A DNA stretch of 64,000 bases, taken from Seriola aureovittata. Lineage: Eukaryota > Chordata > Actinopteri > Carangiformes > Carangidae. Shown piece after piece: positions 1 to 14,433 of this stretch. Under the pieces are notes generated by a model. It was not told where the DNA came from, ran no database searches, and saw nothing but the letters and a program-made list of their open reading frames with translations. Position numbers and translations under genes: made by a program. The stretch's first letter is position 1. Each line of letters opens with the position of its first letter. The stretch lies in NCBI RefSeq assembly GCF_021018895.1, contig NC_079375.1, positions 5,615,060 to 5,679,059 on the forward strand, read 5' to 3'.

Positions 1-675
1 AGGTAGACCTGTGAGTCATCAGTGAGTCTGTTATATAATCAGGGAAAAGCTCCTGGACAGCATGATGTAAGAAATTCACAGCTTTCAGAGTGTAAATCAA
101 CAGCTGCACATGCAACCTGGTGGACACTTCATCGAAAATACCTTTAAACACCTTCAGTGCTTCCATCTCAACACCCCCTCACTGCTAATGCCATGATCCT
201 GCTGAGCTCCACATGTAGTCAATTACAGAGTCTTTCTTGTGTCTGTGCTGAGCAGCAAGCAGCATTGGAAAGTAAAAGAAATGACTTAAATGTCTGTTGT
301 TGAAGCTGACAGCCAGTGTTGACCACAGAGGAGCAGACTGAACCCACGAGGAGGAGGACAGGGGAAGTAAGCGAAGTTGTTATATAACTGAGAGTGGCAG
401 GGACCCATGTCAGGTAGAAATAAGGAAGTAAAACTGACACACAAGATGCATCCTGAACATCTGGACAGTTTGTCCAGGCTCATCCTTACAGCCCTGGAAC
501 TGTGGAAATGTGTAAATATGGATCATTTTTGTACAATTTCTATAGACGCCCGAGTATATTATTAGAATATTGGGGTATCAAAATAGCAGTTATGTGGATG
601 CCTATTGGTTTTCACAAACAAAAAAGACGCATCCCAAAATAAATTCCCTACACTTCTACAGATAGGCAGGTCCAC

Positions 676-900
676 AAATAATGGTTATTATCATTATCAA
701 TTAACCTGCCAAATATTTTGATATCTTGATTAATTGGTCTATAGAATAAATAAACATCTTCAAACATATGATCATATTTGAGAAAATGGAACCATCAGAG
801 GTTTGGCATTCAATCAATCAACTGATTATGATCATAAAATCATCATGTTCATTTTCTGCCAATTGACTCCTTGATTGAATGATAATAATTTCATCTCTAA
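676..900 (+). repeat. GGGCTGCAACTAA-family repeat, copy 1
   Basis: Old non-autonomous DNA-transposon-like repeat abundant in teleosts. Recognised by the order: TTATCATTATCAATTAA, TTGGTCTATAGAATAAA, TTTGAGAAAATGGAACC, then an ATTAATCGA-like tail ending TTTCATCTCTA. The class (hAT-like) is from memory of the family, not shown by target duplications here. Confidence 0.6.
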
Positions 901-3900
901 TTTGGCATTGACCATTTTGATAAACAAAATATTTTCAAAATTAAACCCTTCATTGCAGATTTATAACAACTATTTGTTACTTTTTGAAAGGATCGACTTG
1001 AATCCTGGACTTGTCAAATTAGATTTTTATTTCTATTCAGACATTACAGACTGACATTGACAGACCTGTCAGATCACGAGGAAAAACATGAATTATGTTT
1101 CAGGTCCTGTTAATTTATGACCTTGCAAATCAGGTCTCTGGGCAAAACAAAACCTCTGACAAGTTACTGAAACACTGCAGAAATTTTCCTGTTAAACAGG
1201 ATGGAAAACCTGACCAACCACAACCCAAATGTTTTTATCTGTTACTGGTAATATGAGAGAGTCAACTGTACAGTCACTCAGTCAGGTGACCAAACATGAT
1301 TTAAAAAAATTGTGAGTTAATAAAGAGGGAAATAAGCCATTGACTGCAGGTTAATAAATTACAACCCCGTTGACAAGTGAACAAAAAGTGAGTTGAACAA
1401 CATTTCTACTGCTGTAGAGCAGCCAGAACGCTGCCTCTAATGACAGAGTATCCTTCTTCAAAACCTGGACGCATGACTGATCCAGTCAATGGGCGGCTTG
1501 TCATGATTATTTCAAGCTGGTATTACAAAGGCTGCACAGCGACTGGGCAAAGAGAGTCATAAATAATGCCGGTGCCCCGAGGCCTCCTAACATTGGCTCT
1601 GTGATGTTTTTATTGCACAGGGATCAATAGGGATGAAATATGCAGTAGCCGAGCAAACAGCTGGAGGTACCCAGGAGAATCCAATATTCAGCGGACTAGA
1701 GGAAGCCCAAGAAGTCTGCTGTTACAGAACCACAGCATGACAAAATCACAAAATTAAGGTGGTGAGTGCATATATAATACATAATGTATATATTACATCA
1801 TGTACAGTTGTTTCTTCTACCACTAGAGAGGCTAGCATCTGACAGAAAGGCACACTGGTTGGAAAGCCCAGAGGAAAACTTGCCATTCAGGAAAGTCAGA
1901 CTTCCAAAGTAAAAGACTGCTTTTACCACTCTGCAGTGCTAATGTGCAAACCTGCAAGATGCAGCTGAAAAAGTTAACTTGTGCTCAGTAATAAAAATAT
2001 ATAAAAAATTACCTCTGGTGGTGAGCAACTTGTAAACACATCATCCTTTTCAGGCATTGAGAATGCTCTGAGGAAACTTCTCCTCCAGCGGATCAGTGCC
2101 ATCGTCCCTGCTTGATATTTAGAGTTTGAGTCGTCAGTCTCCTTTAATGCCTGCAGCATACAACCCTGGTGACACTGGTCTGTGGTCTTCCTGTATAATA
2201 CTGAGTGAACATGTGATACCATGCATGAATCTGTCAAAGGGGAAGTCCATATAGTCAATCAAATCTTAAAAAGCCAGTTGGGTTCTATAACACTTGTGTG
2301 CCAGCTACAAAACCACATTTTTCTCCCAAGTCTGCTCAGAAATGTAACATCACTCAAGTGGCGGGAAGCTCAATAAACAGGAAGCTTTATACTGCTTTGC
2401 TGGCAGACAGATATATCGGACATCCTCAAATGCATTCTTAAAACTGATTTCAAGTCTGAGCGTTACTGTTTGGCTGAGATCATTTTTATTTCATTAGTTT
2501 TGGTTTGGGTCACAAGGTTGTAAATCCTTCTCAGCATTGGGATGATGTATAACTCAAAGTTAAAAAACACACTAAAACTGCTGATGCTCTTCCACAGACT
2601 GAAGCAATATGAGCTAAGTCAAATAACAGCTCTCATTATGTAACTAAAGGCTGCACTGCCAGGCTAGCTCATTAAAAATGCACAAGTCGTCGCTTAACTC
2701 CATTATAGCAGCAGCATATTCCTGAGCAGCTGGTGTGGGACATCTGGTGTGAACAGACTGACCACCTAATCAATACTGAGCTCTAAAATCACCGAGCCAC
2801 AGTGGGACATTAAGAGGTTGACCTGTTGTGCTGAGGAAGCTGCTCTCTTTGATAGTACACTGTGCTTTAAGTAAAGGTTGCCAGGTGGACAAGTGTCACA
2901 GTGTTCTGCAGCATAGTGCAGAGAGGGGAATTGTTCTGGGTGTATGGGGTTACACAAATAAAAGTCCTGTTCATTTTCAACAAAGACAATGTTAGATGAC
3001 TAACAGTTGGAGCATTTCCGAGGCTTGAATGGACATGAAACTCTCCCGGTTGAATCATTAATGAAGAAGCTGAGCAGTATAATATAGAAAATATACAGTT
3101 GATTGCGAAAAAGTCAAAATGTACATAAAACCGAGTCAAGTAGTGATCCTTTCAGTACAAAACGTCCAATCCCTGCACTTAAAATTCTGCTGCTTCCACC
3201 AATAACGATGACCTGAAGCTAAAGATTAGCCTTTGTTGAAATCCAATAAAACATTCTGCTGTTTAACCCAGTTCACTTTTAGATCCTGGGTCAATTTGGA
3301 CAAATTCAGCAAATATGGTGTGATGTTTGTTCCTAACTGCAACAATAAAACATCTTAAACTTGCTACTGCTTTGATTTGTGCCTATGACTGGCTGCAGAC
3401 AGCTCATTCAAATCACAGTGTTTACATCTGTGGACCATCAAATTACAAAAACATGGGACGTTTTAGTAAAAAAAAAAAAAAAAAGGCAATCAGATAAACT
3501 TACAGTACCTCCAGTAGTGTTTAATTATCTAGGAAAGTACTTTGAGGATTTCATTAATTAAAAATTTTGACTTTTTACTGTATAAAGGATTAAAATGCTT
3601 CTTGAACCAGTAGTTGTTTAAATTTGTATGGAGATAAACAGCCAACAGCGTTTATACTGGTGACTCTTGCAAACATGCAAAATAAATATACAGAAGGACA
3701 TCTGACAATAACCTCCCCTTTAAGGAGGAAACAGGCCATGAGCTGGAGAACTCAAACTGAACTGATGGTTACACAATCTGACCATCGCAACACTGACCAG
3801 TGAAGCCTCAGTCACACCAGTGGCTAACTGTAACCACAACACCTACTGTACAGTCTACTGACAGAGGCTCTGAGCCTGAGGTCACGCTGGACTGCAGCAG

Positions 3901-4574
3901 CCAATTACCCTTCTGATTGCAGCTCAGCAAACTCTTAATTCCCTATTTGAGGCCAGAACAGGGGTTAATGGGTAGAGAATGGAAAGGGTCTGTGAATGAC
4001 ACTGCCAATTCTTGATAGAAGACGTGCATAGTCTTATCTGCACCGCCTGCAGCTCTGCGTTGGAAGAATAATCGGCCGGTCCAGTGTTCTTCAGCCAGAG
4101 ATAAACCACATCAGAGCCAGAGAGAAACAGCAATAGAAAGAAAAGGGAGAAGACTTGGGACTTTAAGGCAGTGAACACATCAGAGCTAACATTAGACAGA
4201 AATGGCTGCAGATGTTTAAGCATCAGTTTATATTTAGACTAGACAGGTGGGAGATTCAAAATGCTGCGGTCACTCTAAAATAGCTCAGGGTTGCTTTTCA
4301 AAAGTTAACACAAGGTTAAGTCTGCTGGCTCCTTCCCAGGTTTTGTTTCAGTTGTGGTTTCATTGGTTTGTTTCGGTGGTTATGGGTCATTTGATTCAAC
4401 TTCTTGACTTCAGGTTGTTTGTTTTGTCTGACCAGCAGTTAAAACACAAATATATCCTCTATATTGTTTTGAGACAGAGAAAAATGTAGCAAATCTCTTT
4501 CCTTAAGAGAAGCACATGTTTCATAGTTCTGCTACAAAATAAACTAGTATTCAATGAATCATACATCACTAGAA

Positions 4575-4858
4575 TTGTATCCAGCTTCTCAAATGTGAAT
4601 ATTTTAGGTTTTTCTTTGTCATAAGTGATAGTTAACTGAATATCTTTGGGTTTGGGACCAAGGTTGGATAAAACGAGATTTATTTATAACTTCCCACATC
4701 CCAAAGTGAAGTCTTTAAATGAAAGACCTCACTTTGGGATGTGGGACATTATAAATAGCATTTTTTGCAATTTTTTCACATTTTATAGAAAAATTATTAA
4801 TTGAAAAATTGAGGAAATAATCTGGAGATTAATCAGCAATGAAAATAATAACTAATAG
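4575..4858 (-). repeat. GGGCTGCAACTAA-family repeat, copy 2, carrying an internal palindrome
   Basis: Minus-oriented copy: CCAGCTTCTCAAATGTGAAT, AACTGAATATCTTTGGGTTT, then TTTTATAGAAAAATTATTAA and GAAAATAATAACTAATAG. The middle is interrupted by the inverted duplication at 4681-4757. Confidence 0.65.
4681..4757. repeat. 77-bp palindrome with 36-bp arms
   Basis: Left arm 4681-4716 and right arm 4722-4757 are inverted copies with three mismatches around a 5-nt loop (4717-4721). The right arm looks like the normal interior of the surrounding repeat, so the left arm is the added copy. Confidence 0.85.
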
Positions 4859-5859
4859 TATTAGATGTTTAATAAAAAAAAACAACAAAAAAAACTTAAA
4901 ACAACAACAAAAAAAAAAAAACTTAAAACAACAAAAAGATTTGTTGCAGTGTCATGTGTCTATTTCAAAGTCACAGTCAATATGATTAAGCTGTCGGGCC
5001 TTCCCCTGATTAAAACTAATCATCGCAGGATATGACTGTAAGTGGAGGCAGAGCTCTATAATGGCAAAGAGAAGATCATAGGTGAGCAGGGAGACAGGCA
5101 GCAGCGTCCTTTAGAGCGCTGCCTGACAAAGTTTGTGAAGTCTTATAGGGACAGGCCAGTGTTGAAGCAGGAGGAGCAGGAGGAGGAGGGGCTCCACATG
5201 TTCACCTCCTCACTCCTCCCCTTTTCTGTTTGACACAGATGAACCTGCTCTGCTGCATACCGCAGGGAGCTGGGCCAAGCAAACACAAAACATTTGCAAT
5301 TGTAAATATACACACACTGGAGAACTTGCCAACCTTTAAGGTGCATGGGTTTCATATACACAAATGTGCAAGTTTTCACGTGTACAAATATGTGAAATAA
5401 ACTCCTACTTCTCTTTTACTTTCTTGTCCATTCAGTCTTTAAGTTTCACCGCAAAAAAGTGCTTCCACTCCAGAGCTGTATGTGTTTATATTGAGGAGCC
5501 TCCACCTGTCACGGCTGTGGTCAGCCACTACATTGCATAACAGAAGTAGGAAATGTTTCTTAATATTTCCCTCTTTGGCTAAAACTCCAATGTCGCTGAC
5601 GAAGGCAGAAATTCAGACTTTTCCCTTGACAAGACTTGATCTTGCTTTGATGAGTCAGCAAGAAGCCACACTGAGTCACTTTATTAATTAACTTTGGATT
5701 TGGACAACACTGCTGCAAAATAATAAATTAGATCCTTGGGGACGGTAGTCTAATGTACATCCACTTTAAATGTAACCAAAGACAGCTATCATAACTTTGG
5801 CAGCTTTGTTGTGCCACTTTTAGCATAATGGACTACAAGAAATACCAACTACACCTGCA

Positions 5860-6174
5860 ACAATGAGTCATTTGATTGGGTAGCCAGTTGACAGAAGAGC
5901 TACTATTTTGATAATCAAATTCATTATCAATATCATTTTTCAGCAATAATGTCAAATATTTGCAGCTTCCAGCTTCTCAAATATGAGGATTTAATGCTTT
6001 TCTTTGTCACACATGATAATAAACTGAATATCTTTGGATTAGGGACTGCTGACCGGACAAAACAAAACATTTGACAACATTTAATGTCATTTTATAGACA
6101 ATCGATTAATCAATTACTTGAAAAAATAATCAGCGGATAAATCAATAATAAAACAATTGTTAGTTGCAGCCCTA
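5860..6174 (-). repeat. GGGCTGCAACTAA-family repeat, copy 3 (near full length)
   Basis: Contains CAGCTTCTCAAATATGAGG, AAACTGAATATCTTTGGATT, GACCGGACAAAACAAAACAT and ends TAGTTGCAGCCCTA. It is the clearest minus-oriented copy in the window. Confidence 0.75.
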
Positions 6175-7399
6175 CAAGTAACTGACTTCAATTAAATTCA
6201 TCTTTAAGATTCATACTGTAACATGTATTTAAAGTAATTTTGAGTGAATTTATGTCGGATGTGAAGTTCCTTCCTAAAGGTGCTCCACTAACAGGTGGAT
6301 GTAGGACAAATGACAAATGAAACCAGTCATGAGGCGTGACAGCGTCTGATCGAAACAGGAAGAAAGGAGGTTATATTAGAGAGGAGGAGCAGTGCACATG
6401 GAAAGGGATCAGGCTGTCAGTCCTGATAAGATTAAATCACATACAACACACTAAAAGCCTGAAAGGTAATGAGTTGAATCACACAAAAGGGTCATTTTGT
6501 TGGCATTTTCTGTATGATTTCTATATTTTGATTTGCTAGTTCCTGATATGCAAGTTTTTATTTATGACTTCAGTTTATCCGTGTGAATTTTGTCAATTTC
6601 CCCCAAATATATTTTTGTCTTTAGGTACATTGCTGGACTGGGTACATAAGAGGGAGGGAAAAAGAAACTTGGAACTGAAAATAAATGTTCAGTTTACTGA
6701 GAATTAACCAGGAAGAGAAAAAGACTAAACACAAACATGATTCAGGACTGAAAAAAAAAGATCCTGAAAAGCCTGAACCATATAAAACTCACATCCACTG
6801 CAGCCTGGTGGGTCTTTCAGTCTGGTCTGAGGTAAATCTCAGTAAATCTGACTGAAATGAATAACAGGGAAGAAAAGCAAACCACCAACAAGCATGCTGC
6901 AAGTCAACACAAAAAGCTCTTTAAACAGTGGCACCACCCAAGGCAATTACGCAACTGCTGTGTAATTACATTTGAACAGGAGAAAACAGTAGACAATGCA
7001 ATACAGCGAAAACACACGGTGAGTTTGTGCTCTGATTGACCTTTTGAAGCTGAAGTCAGAAAGCTTCCAACATGCCGCACATATTTAAATAAGGAAAACA
7101 ACTAACCATCAACAAAGCTGCTAAAACATCCATTTGTTGACACATTCCTTCACAGCACAGACAGTGACAAAGACAGGCATCACAAAATGAGTAGATGCTT
7201 TTTAATTATGCAGTGAAGGAGAAAAGAAAAGAATAACAGAGACAAAAAGGAGAAACAAGAAGAAAAAGCCTCAGGAACTGTGTAGTTTATCTTCTGTGCT
7301 TGAAATAACTTATGATATACTGTTTATTACCAACAGCTAAGGGCGTTTAAAATCAGGAAATAAATCTGACATGATTTGTTTCTACTTATTTTTTAATAA

Positions 7400-7670
7400 G
7401 TGATGAAATTCCCATCACTGTTGGATATAACCAAGTTATGAGAGGCCAAAATAATGTCTTCAAATTGCTTGTTTCATCCGACCAACAGTTCATAACTCAA
7501 AGTTATTTAATATAGAACAATAAAAAATAGAGAAAAGCAGCAAGTCTTGACATTTGAGAGGCTGGAACCAGTGAATATTTGTCTTTTCTTGCTTGGTAAA
7601 TTGCTAACTAACAATACTTACTTTTCTGTCAATCAAGGAAGCTGATAAATCAACTCATCATTTCAGCACT
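7400..7670 (+). repeat. GGGCTGCAACTAA-family repeat, copy 4
   Basis: Plus orientation: ATGTCTTCAAATTGCTTGTT, CCGACCAACAGTTCATAAC, GAGAAAAGCAGCAAGTCTTG, TTTGAGAGGCTGGAACCAGT and a degenerate tail CATCATTTCAGCACT. Confidence 0.7.
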
Positions 7671-9791
7671 AAGTACATTAATGTTTATCAGTGTGTAGAG
7701 ACTGTCAGACTGTAGAGAGACTGTCAGGTGGTTTGGTACAGTAACGTAACATCTTGTGACAGTTCGATCTACATATGTAATAATATCTGTTTGAAGTGCA
7801 TTTATGAAATGTAAAAAAGGTTCTTTCTGGGACAAGAGGGTCTACACAATTACAGATCAGAGAGAAGTGAAGTACACTGCCCTCTTTTACATAATCCTGG
7901 CTGAGTGCAGCAGCACTGAAGTCTGTCAGAGAAGGAGGTCCACAGAGGAATCCTGATCTTGTTCTGAATCTAACTCTGATCTACTCGTGTCTCTACACGA
8001 GCTGCAAATGGGTCAAATGCAAGGAGCAGCAGGAGGGAGAGAAAGTAATGGAGGAAGTGATGGAGGAAGAAGCTGTATGAAGACGTTCATAGAGGAAATC
8101 ACCGTCTATGCTACAAGACGTGTGCAACATATTGAAAAACACCCTCCTAATATGACACGGTGAAATTTACTTCATATAAGATTTGGTTATGTGCCACTGA
8201 GAAACAGTGATTCAAATTCTGATGAAGCCTGGTCTGGTTGTGTCTAGAAATAACATAGAAGAAGAAAAATACATAACTGATCTAAACTACAGCTGGAGTC
8301 CCATTCTCTCGTTTTTAATCGTCTATAAGCACAATTCTTTCGGAGATAACCCCAATAAACTGAGCAGCTCACAGTACTTTATCAATATACTGTTACAATG
8401 ATTTACCATGCTGGAGCTCTGTGTGTGTTTTAATGGCCATTCAGCCAAAAACAGCCCTGGGGAGTTGTTGGGGGGTTTTCAGGTACTGTTGTGAGTAGTG
8501 ATGTCATGAGAGTCAATACTTTGAAACCAAGTCAATGCCAAAACTCTCAAAACTTAATGGCACTTGATTTTTTTTAATGCTACTATTGGCACTGAAGGTA
8601 GCGTAGGTGTCATAGGTATGAGAGATGTGATTCTTTCGGGACTGCAAGACACAATACACAATAACAACAACATATGTAACGGTGAGTGTGGGAGCACTGC
8701 TTCCACACCGAGGGTTGTGTGTATGTCAAGGTAACAAACTGGAACTGAGAATCATGGAATTTGAATGGTACTGGCACCCACTACAGATTTTTCATACTAT
8801 GACAAAGGATTTTACCGATCTGGAAAGTTGTTTAAAGATGTACCGTTCATGCTGTAATCTACCTGAATGTGCCTGAATATTTCTGGAATGATCTGCAGCC
8901 CGTTGTTAGATGACGTTGAGGCAGAAGTTGAGCCAGGTTCAACTTTTTTTGCTGGAGCCTTCTGTGTAAGAAATCATTTAAATGAATGAGGGTCATTTAG
9001 GGTTTGTTGGTTTGATGTCCCTAAATAATGGGACAAACTAAACTAAATAAGAATTTCATGCCCACCACTATAATTTCAAAGCAATATGTAAAAATCCCCT
9101 ACACTGTATGATTCTCTGTGGGGACTGTATACAGTTAACTCGACTGCGTGACTAAATGTACACAACTACACAAGCAAGAGTGACACGGAGAGTAAAAAGT
9201 GATTAGTGTTGGCACTGCCCAAATGTTGGAGTAATTGAATTTTCCCAGATGTGTGTGTTTGTGTGTGTTTAGATTAGAGAATGTATGACCATATGCTTGT
9301 GAGTCTGGGACAGCAGCTGTCCGGATGCTGCTCTGCCCTCACCACAGGGGACGAGAGGTATTCCCTGCAGGCTGGGACATGATGCCTGAGACCACTTCAC
9401 CCTTTAATGAATCCAGGAAAGTCTCATTTGCCAAAAAGCATTCTCGACCTTCAGACACCTTACAGACATTTATAACCAGAGACACTTAAAAGCAAGTGCG
9501 GAGAAAGGGACTCAGTGTAGCTCGATGACATTATTTTCACTCTCCAGCCTTAAGCCTTGTCCACAGCCACGCACGCTTTCTTTTTTTTTTATTACATTTT
9601 TTAAAATAAAGTCTAAAAATGGCCTGTATGATATTCTCAGAGCCACGGAGCAGCAAGACAGCTGACAGCCTTGACCAAATGATTAATCCTCTTATTGCAT
9701 CTACCTGACTGGTCACAGCTAATGACGCTAATTCTCCAGCATGGTGGTTTTGCCGGGGGCTGGAAGGGTCTGCTAAGGACAGCTGGCATAT

Positions 9792-9931
<140 letters not shown>

Positions 9932-10136
9932 AGGATTATGTAAGAGGGTAGCAGGGGGACAGGTAGGGTCACTGCTCAGGACACATAATGTAATGGGATA
10001 TGACTCAGGAAGATGCAGGCTGTGTGTGGCTTGCCCCTTCCAACTTGGGCTCTGTGGAGGATTTAATGTTGTTATCTAATGCACAAACACTGTGCTATAA
10101 ATCCCTGTTGCTAGGTAGAAAATGGATCTTTAAAAA

Positions 10137-10538
10137 GGAGCTATTTGTAAGTTTTGTGATTGCTACATAGCCAACGTTAGCCTAAGCATCTGTTTACCTA
10201 CCAGTGTAGAAGAAATGCTGCGAATTCAACATCAAACTCCTTTACTCACCAAGAGCTGTCTCCAGTTTTACTTCTATTTCTATCACTTCTTTTCTTCTAC
10301 TAACATTAGCATGCTAACTTGCTTACCCTGACCTGGTTGGCCCATCTCATCACTTTCTGATACAGAGTCACTGTAGCGTCCAGACTGCCCTGAAGAAGTA
10401 GCACTGCTCAGAGAATGTATTATAACCTCTTATCTTATAAAAGTAACAATGGCTGAAGCTTTCGTCAAGACTGGTAAGTAAAGAGCTGTTAGTGCTAATG
10501 TTGGCTATGTAGAAATAGCGAAACTTACATATAGCTGC
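10137..10538. mobile_element. MITE with about 46-bp terminal inverted repeats and a likely 8-bp target duplication
   Basis: The left end GGAGCTATTTGTAAGTTTTG, followed by GCTACATAGCCAACGTTAGC, is matched in inverted form at the right end (GCTAATGTTGGCTATGTAG, then AAACTTACATATAGCTGC). TTTAAAAA (10129-10136) and TTTAAAAT (10539-10546) flank it, seven of eight bases equal, which suits a hAT-type element. It has no coding capacity. Confidence 0.75.
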
Positions 10539-11169
10539 TTTAAAATGGCAAATTTTTCAATGGTTGAGAAAAGATACACATTCTTAAAAGCCCAAAATGA
10601 ACAAATTAAATTCTTCAGTAAAAGTTAAAACAACGAAATCATCTTAAATAGAGAGACTAAGTTTTTCATTTTCACAATAGAGAAGCCCAAGACTGAGCTG
10701 AGATTAGCCGATCTGCTGCCCAGTAGTTGTATCTCTTAGACATAAATGGCTGACCAAATCACAACAGGCTTTCAGACACTATCTAAATCACCACTGATGG
10801 ATGTTTACATCTAGACAGCTGTTATCTTAATCCAGCTCTGTTGAGCCAACACAGCTGAGGAGGATAAAGATATGAAGCAGAGATATAGAGAGTCTTCATA
10901 TCTGTCCTGTCCTGTTAATGCCAGTCTCAACATCTTCCCACAGGCTCATACATCAGTTATTGGAATCTGTTTAGACTGTGCAATACCACATGTATTACAC
11001 AGAGAGAGTTATGAAAACCTTACTGAGAACCACCTTATTTATCTTGGGATGGTGTGGCTCAGCACACAGGCTCTTTTTCAGAAGTTCCCTGTTTTACATT
11101 CATGAAGTTAGAAACTATCAGACCTGCGGGAGGTTCAGTTTGCAGCTGAGAAACTTGCTTAGAGCGACT

Positions 11170-11290
11170 GGGTGTTAAATGCCTTGCTCAAGAGCCGTGG
11201 GCTCAATCTCAGCAAATTATATTTTTATTTATGTTCAACCCAGATTTATCCCAGCTGGTCCAGGGATTTGAACCGGTGACCCTCACTACT
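11170..11290 (+). repeat. Tail of a common fish SINE-like repeat
   Basis: CCTTGCTCAAGAGCCGTGG ... CAGGGATTTGAACCGGTGAC CC is the widespread 'CCTTGCTCAAGGGCAC ... GGGATTGAACC' fish repeat; the B-box-like GATTTGAACC is visible. Confidence 0.5.
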
Positions 11291-12069
11291 CTACAGCTGC
11301 TCTCCAGAATCTGGGATTGAGCCAGCAAGCTGACCTACAAATCCAAAGGAGTCGTAACTGTGTGAGCAGAGAAACTGAAAAGAAAAAGAAGAAGACATTG
11401 ATCTCCTGCTCTGACAGAAGAACTGTTGGTGCAACAGAGAGCAATTATGGGATGAACTTTTGGAGGAGTCATGAAATAAATCTGAGGGGCTACGAGGTCC
11501 TTAATGAGAGGAAAGGAGAAGGACAAAAACATCAAAATTAAACATCAAATACTGGCAAAGGAATATCTCTTGATTCATTTTCTAGATGAGTTGGTCAAAA
11601 GTTCATCAACATATACAACCTGTTTGGGTAGGTACTGTCATAATGGGTCACAAGCTGAAAAAATGGGACTGTTTGTTAATTTATGTATAACTTTCAGTAG
11701 AGATATGCTATCCCTCTAAAATGAATGGCCTACTTATGAAAAAAAAGTGCATTTTCTTCTTTTTCTTCTGTCAAGATACACTTTCACAGTCAAAGTGACA
11801 AATATGAAAATGTGATGGACAAAGAAAATAGAGGGAGTCAGAGAATAAACAAAAAGAAACACAACAACATTTACTTCTCAGCAGCAGCAGCAGCAGTGAA
11901 TGTCTACAGAACAGCTCACACAGCATGCCAGACATTTCCCACTGAATTGGAAATATGAAACTGTTGGTAAGAGTGCTGAGGAAACAGAAAGAAAACACCT
12001 GCAGCCTGATGCACCTGTCCACCTGCAAAAAATACTACACTCACTGGTTCTCGATCTTTTCTCAAGTAA

Positions 12070-12186
12070 AAGCGCCAAATATTTGTCGTCTCCAGCTTGT
12101 CAAATTTGACTTTTTGCTGTTTTTCTATGTTTCACACACATCATGAATAAATTGTTGCTCGTATATTCTTTAGGTGCAGCTCTAAT
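12070..12186 (-). repeat. GGGCTGCAACTAA-family repeat, copy 5 (fragment)
   Basis: Fragment with TCTCCAGCTTGTCAAATTTG, a TTTTTCTATGTTTCACACA segment and the end TAGGTGCAGCTCTAA. Confidence 0.45.
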
Positions 12187-14433
12187 CAATATATAGGACC
12201 AGTGCAGCTATCCCCATGACCTCTGAAACTTACCTCAGAAGTTAGATGTGTGTGAATACCAACTGTTCAGCAGATAGCGAAGATCGTTCCCCCCTAAAAA
12301 AGAACTTCTGAGGTACTGACAGGCTTTTGAAAGCAAAAACTAATGAATTCTCTGTCTGATACCATTTAACCTTTGTTTTTGGAATTTGAAACACCAGACC
12401 TCTGATTTGTTTTGAAAGCGATGATACAGATGGCTGCATATGTGGGCGTGTGTGTTTGTGTGTGTATGTTCCAGTGTGTAGTAATCCCTCTGCGGCAGGC
12501 AGGCAGGGCACAGTCAGTTCATTTCCCATTCAGCGGCACATTAAGAGAACACAAGCGGGCTTGGTTTCCACTGGAGTCTATGAACAACAGGTTACTTTTC
12601 TAACCAGACACTGACTTCTTATACAAGTACCAGATACCAAGTATCAGTTTTCAAACCCATCAGCTCCATACAGCCACTGTTAAAACTCGCACTAAATTTG
12701 GATGGAGACTCTGCTAGTATCTTGATTAGATAATTGCATTTTGATACAACTTGGGGACATCAAAGTCACTCATTTTTAAATGGCTTTCAGGATTAAGACA
12801 CGTGAATTTGCTCACAACTGTTGTCTGTAAACACAAGTGAAAATTCTGTCATGCAAGCTTTACAGCTCCCTTTCTACGAACAAAACTCAATTTAAGTTCA
12901 TCAGCCTTTGCACTGACCCAAAACATGATGTTACATCCAGCTGAATTCATTCAACCAGATTAGTGACCAAGACAAAATGAATTTATTCTACTTTTATTCT
13001 GCAAATCTTAATTGGCTGCTCAAAGAAGCTGATAAAAACCCCAAAAAAACAGGCGACTGAGGGGCTGAAAACGTTAGTTTCCTCTTGTCAGATCACATTA
13101 CAGCAGACACAGCTTCACTGTTGCGCAGCCTGACCCAGCTGGATCCAGTGAATGAGTTAAGACCAAGCCCAGCGGCGAGGAACAGGACTGAGTGTTATTC
13201 CTTCGAACACAGACATGGGTCCTTTAAGGCCATCAGTCCAAATGTGTGCGATGTTCGTTCATGGGCATGAATGAGGCTAGCTGCCCATTAACCCAGAGAA
13301 CAAGGTAACAACACAGCCATGATGCTCTGAAGTTCAGCCCAGTGTAACTGACTGAGATAAAGGGAGACTAAGTGGGGAGCAGTAATTATCTAAGTGGACT
13401 TTATTATTCCAAAAATACCACACCGCCTTGAGGGAGGCCACCGGCTGAAGCAAAGTCTGTCAAGAAATGTCTTAAGACACATTTTGTGAACATAAATGGT
13501 TGCCGCTGTGCTGCTTTCTAAGCTGTGCCTCCTTCAGAATGACATAATGACAACAGGAACCAACTCGGCTGAATAAAAACTTGGTAATGCTTCATTTTAC
13601 AGGTCTGCAATTTCCTAGGTAGTTTACCAGAAATAAGTTTGTAATTTAGTACAAAAAAGGGACAATAATTCTGTTTTTGAAAGCTCAACTTAAATAAAAT
13701 AAATTTATATTAACATTAAATATAAATACTATTGGAAATCCTTGTGAAACATATGTGAAATCTGTATTTTCACATCTCTGGGTTACACTAGCACTTAAAT
13801 AGAAATGATTCATTGAGAATGTAACAACTGAAAAGTTTTTCTATTTTCCATATAGTGTAATTAGAACCAAATGACAGAGGTCTTTCCAAGACATTTCTAG
13901 AAGATAATGGACCTGTAAATTAAAAGAAATAGTCCACTGACAGGAAGCAGGTTATTAGAAATAATTGACAGGCAGAAACTCCACAGCTCCTACACACAAA
14001 ACAGTGACAAAGATCCCCCCCAAAAAAAAAAAACCCTGAGTGACCTTTTATTTGGGCAATATGCAACTTCCTCCCTTTAAAGTATAACTCTAATGTGACC
14101 AACCTCCTTTTTTGTTTGCAAAGTCACACGGTGTGCCCATTATTTCCAAAGTCTGTTACTGCAGCACCTGACTTCCCTTTGCTTTGAGCCTTTTGGTCTA
14201 CAGCCTGAGTAAACAAAACAGTAGGTTTGTAAAATCACAATCAACACAGAAGGTTGAAAATGACACATGGAGCTTTACAGTTTACAAACAGCAAGCCAAG
14301 GCTAATCTCTGCTGTTCGAGCCTGGTTACTCCCACACATTTGCATATAGAGAGCACATTAGCGCAAGACAATCTGCTGCCTCTATCAAGAGTTTTAAGGG
14401 AACTCTGTTTCCCTTTGTCTGTTTGGTTCACTA

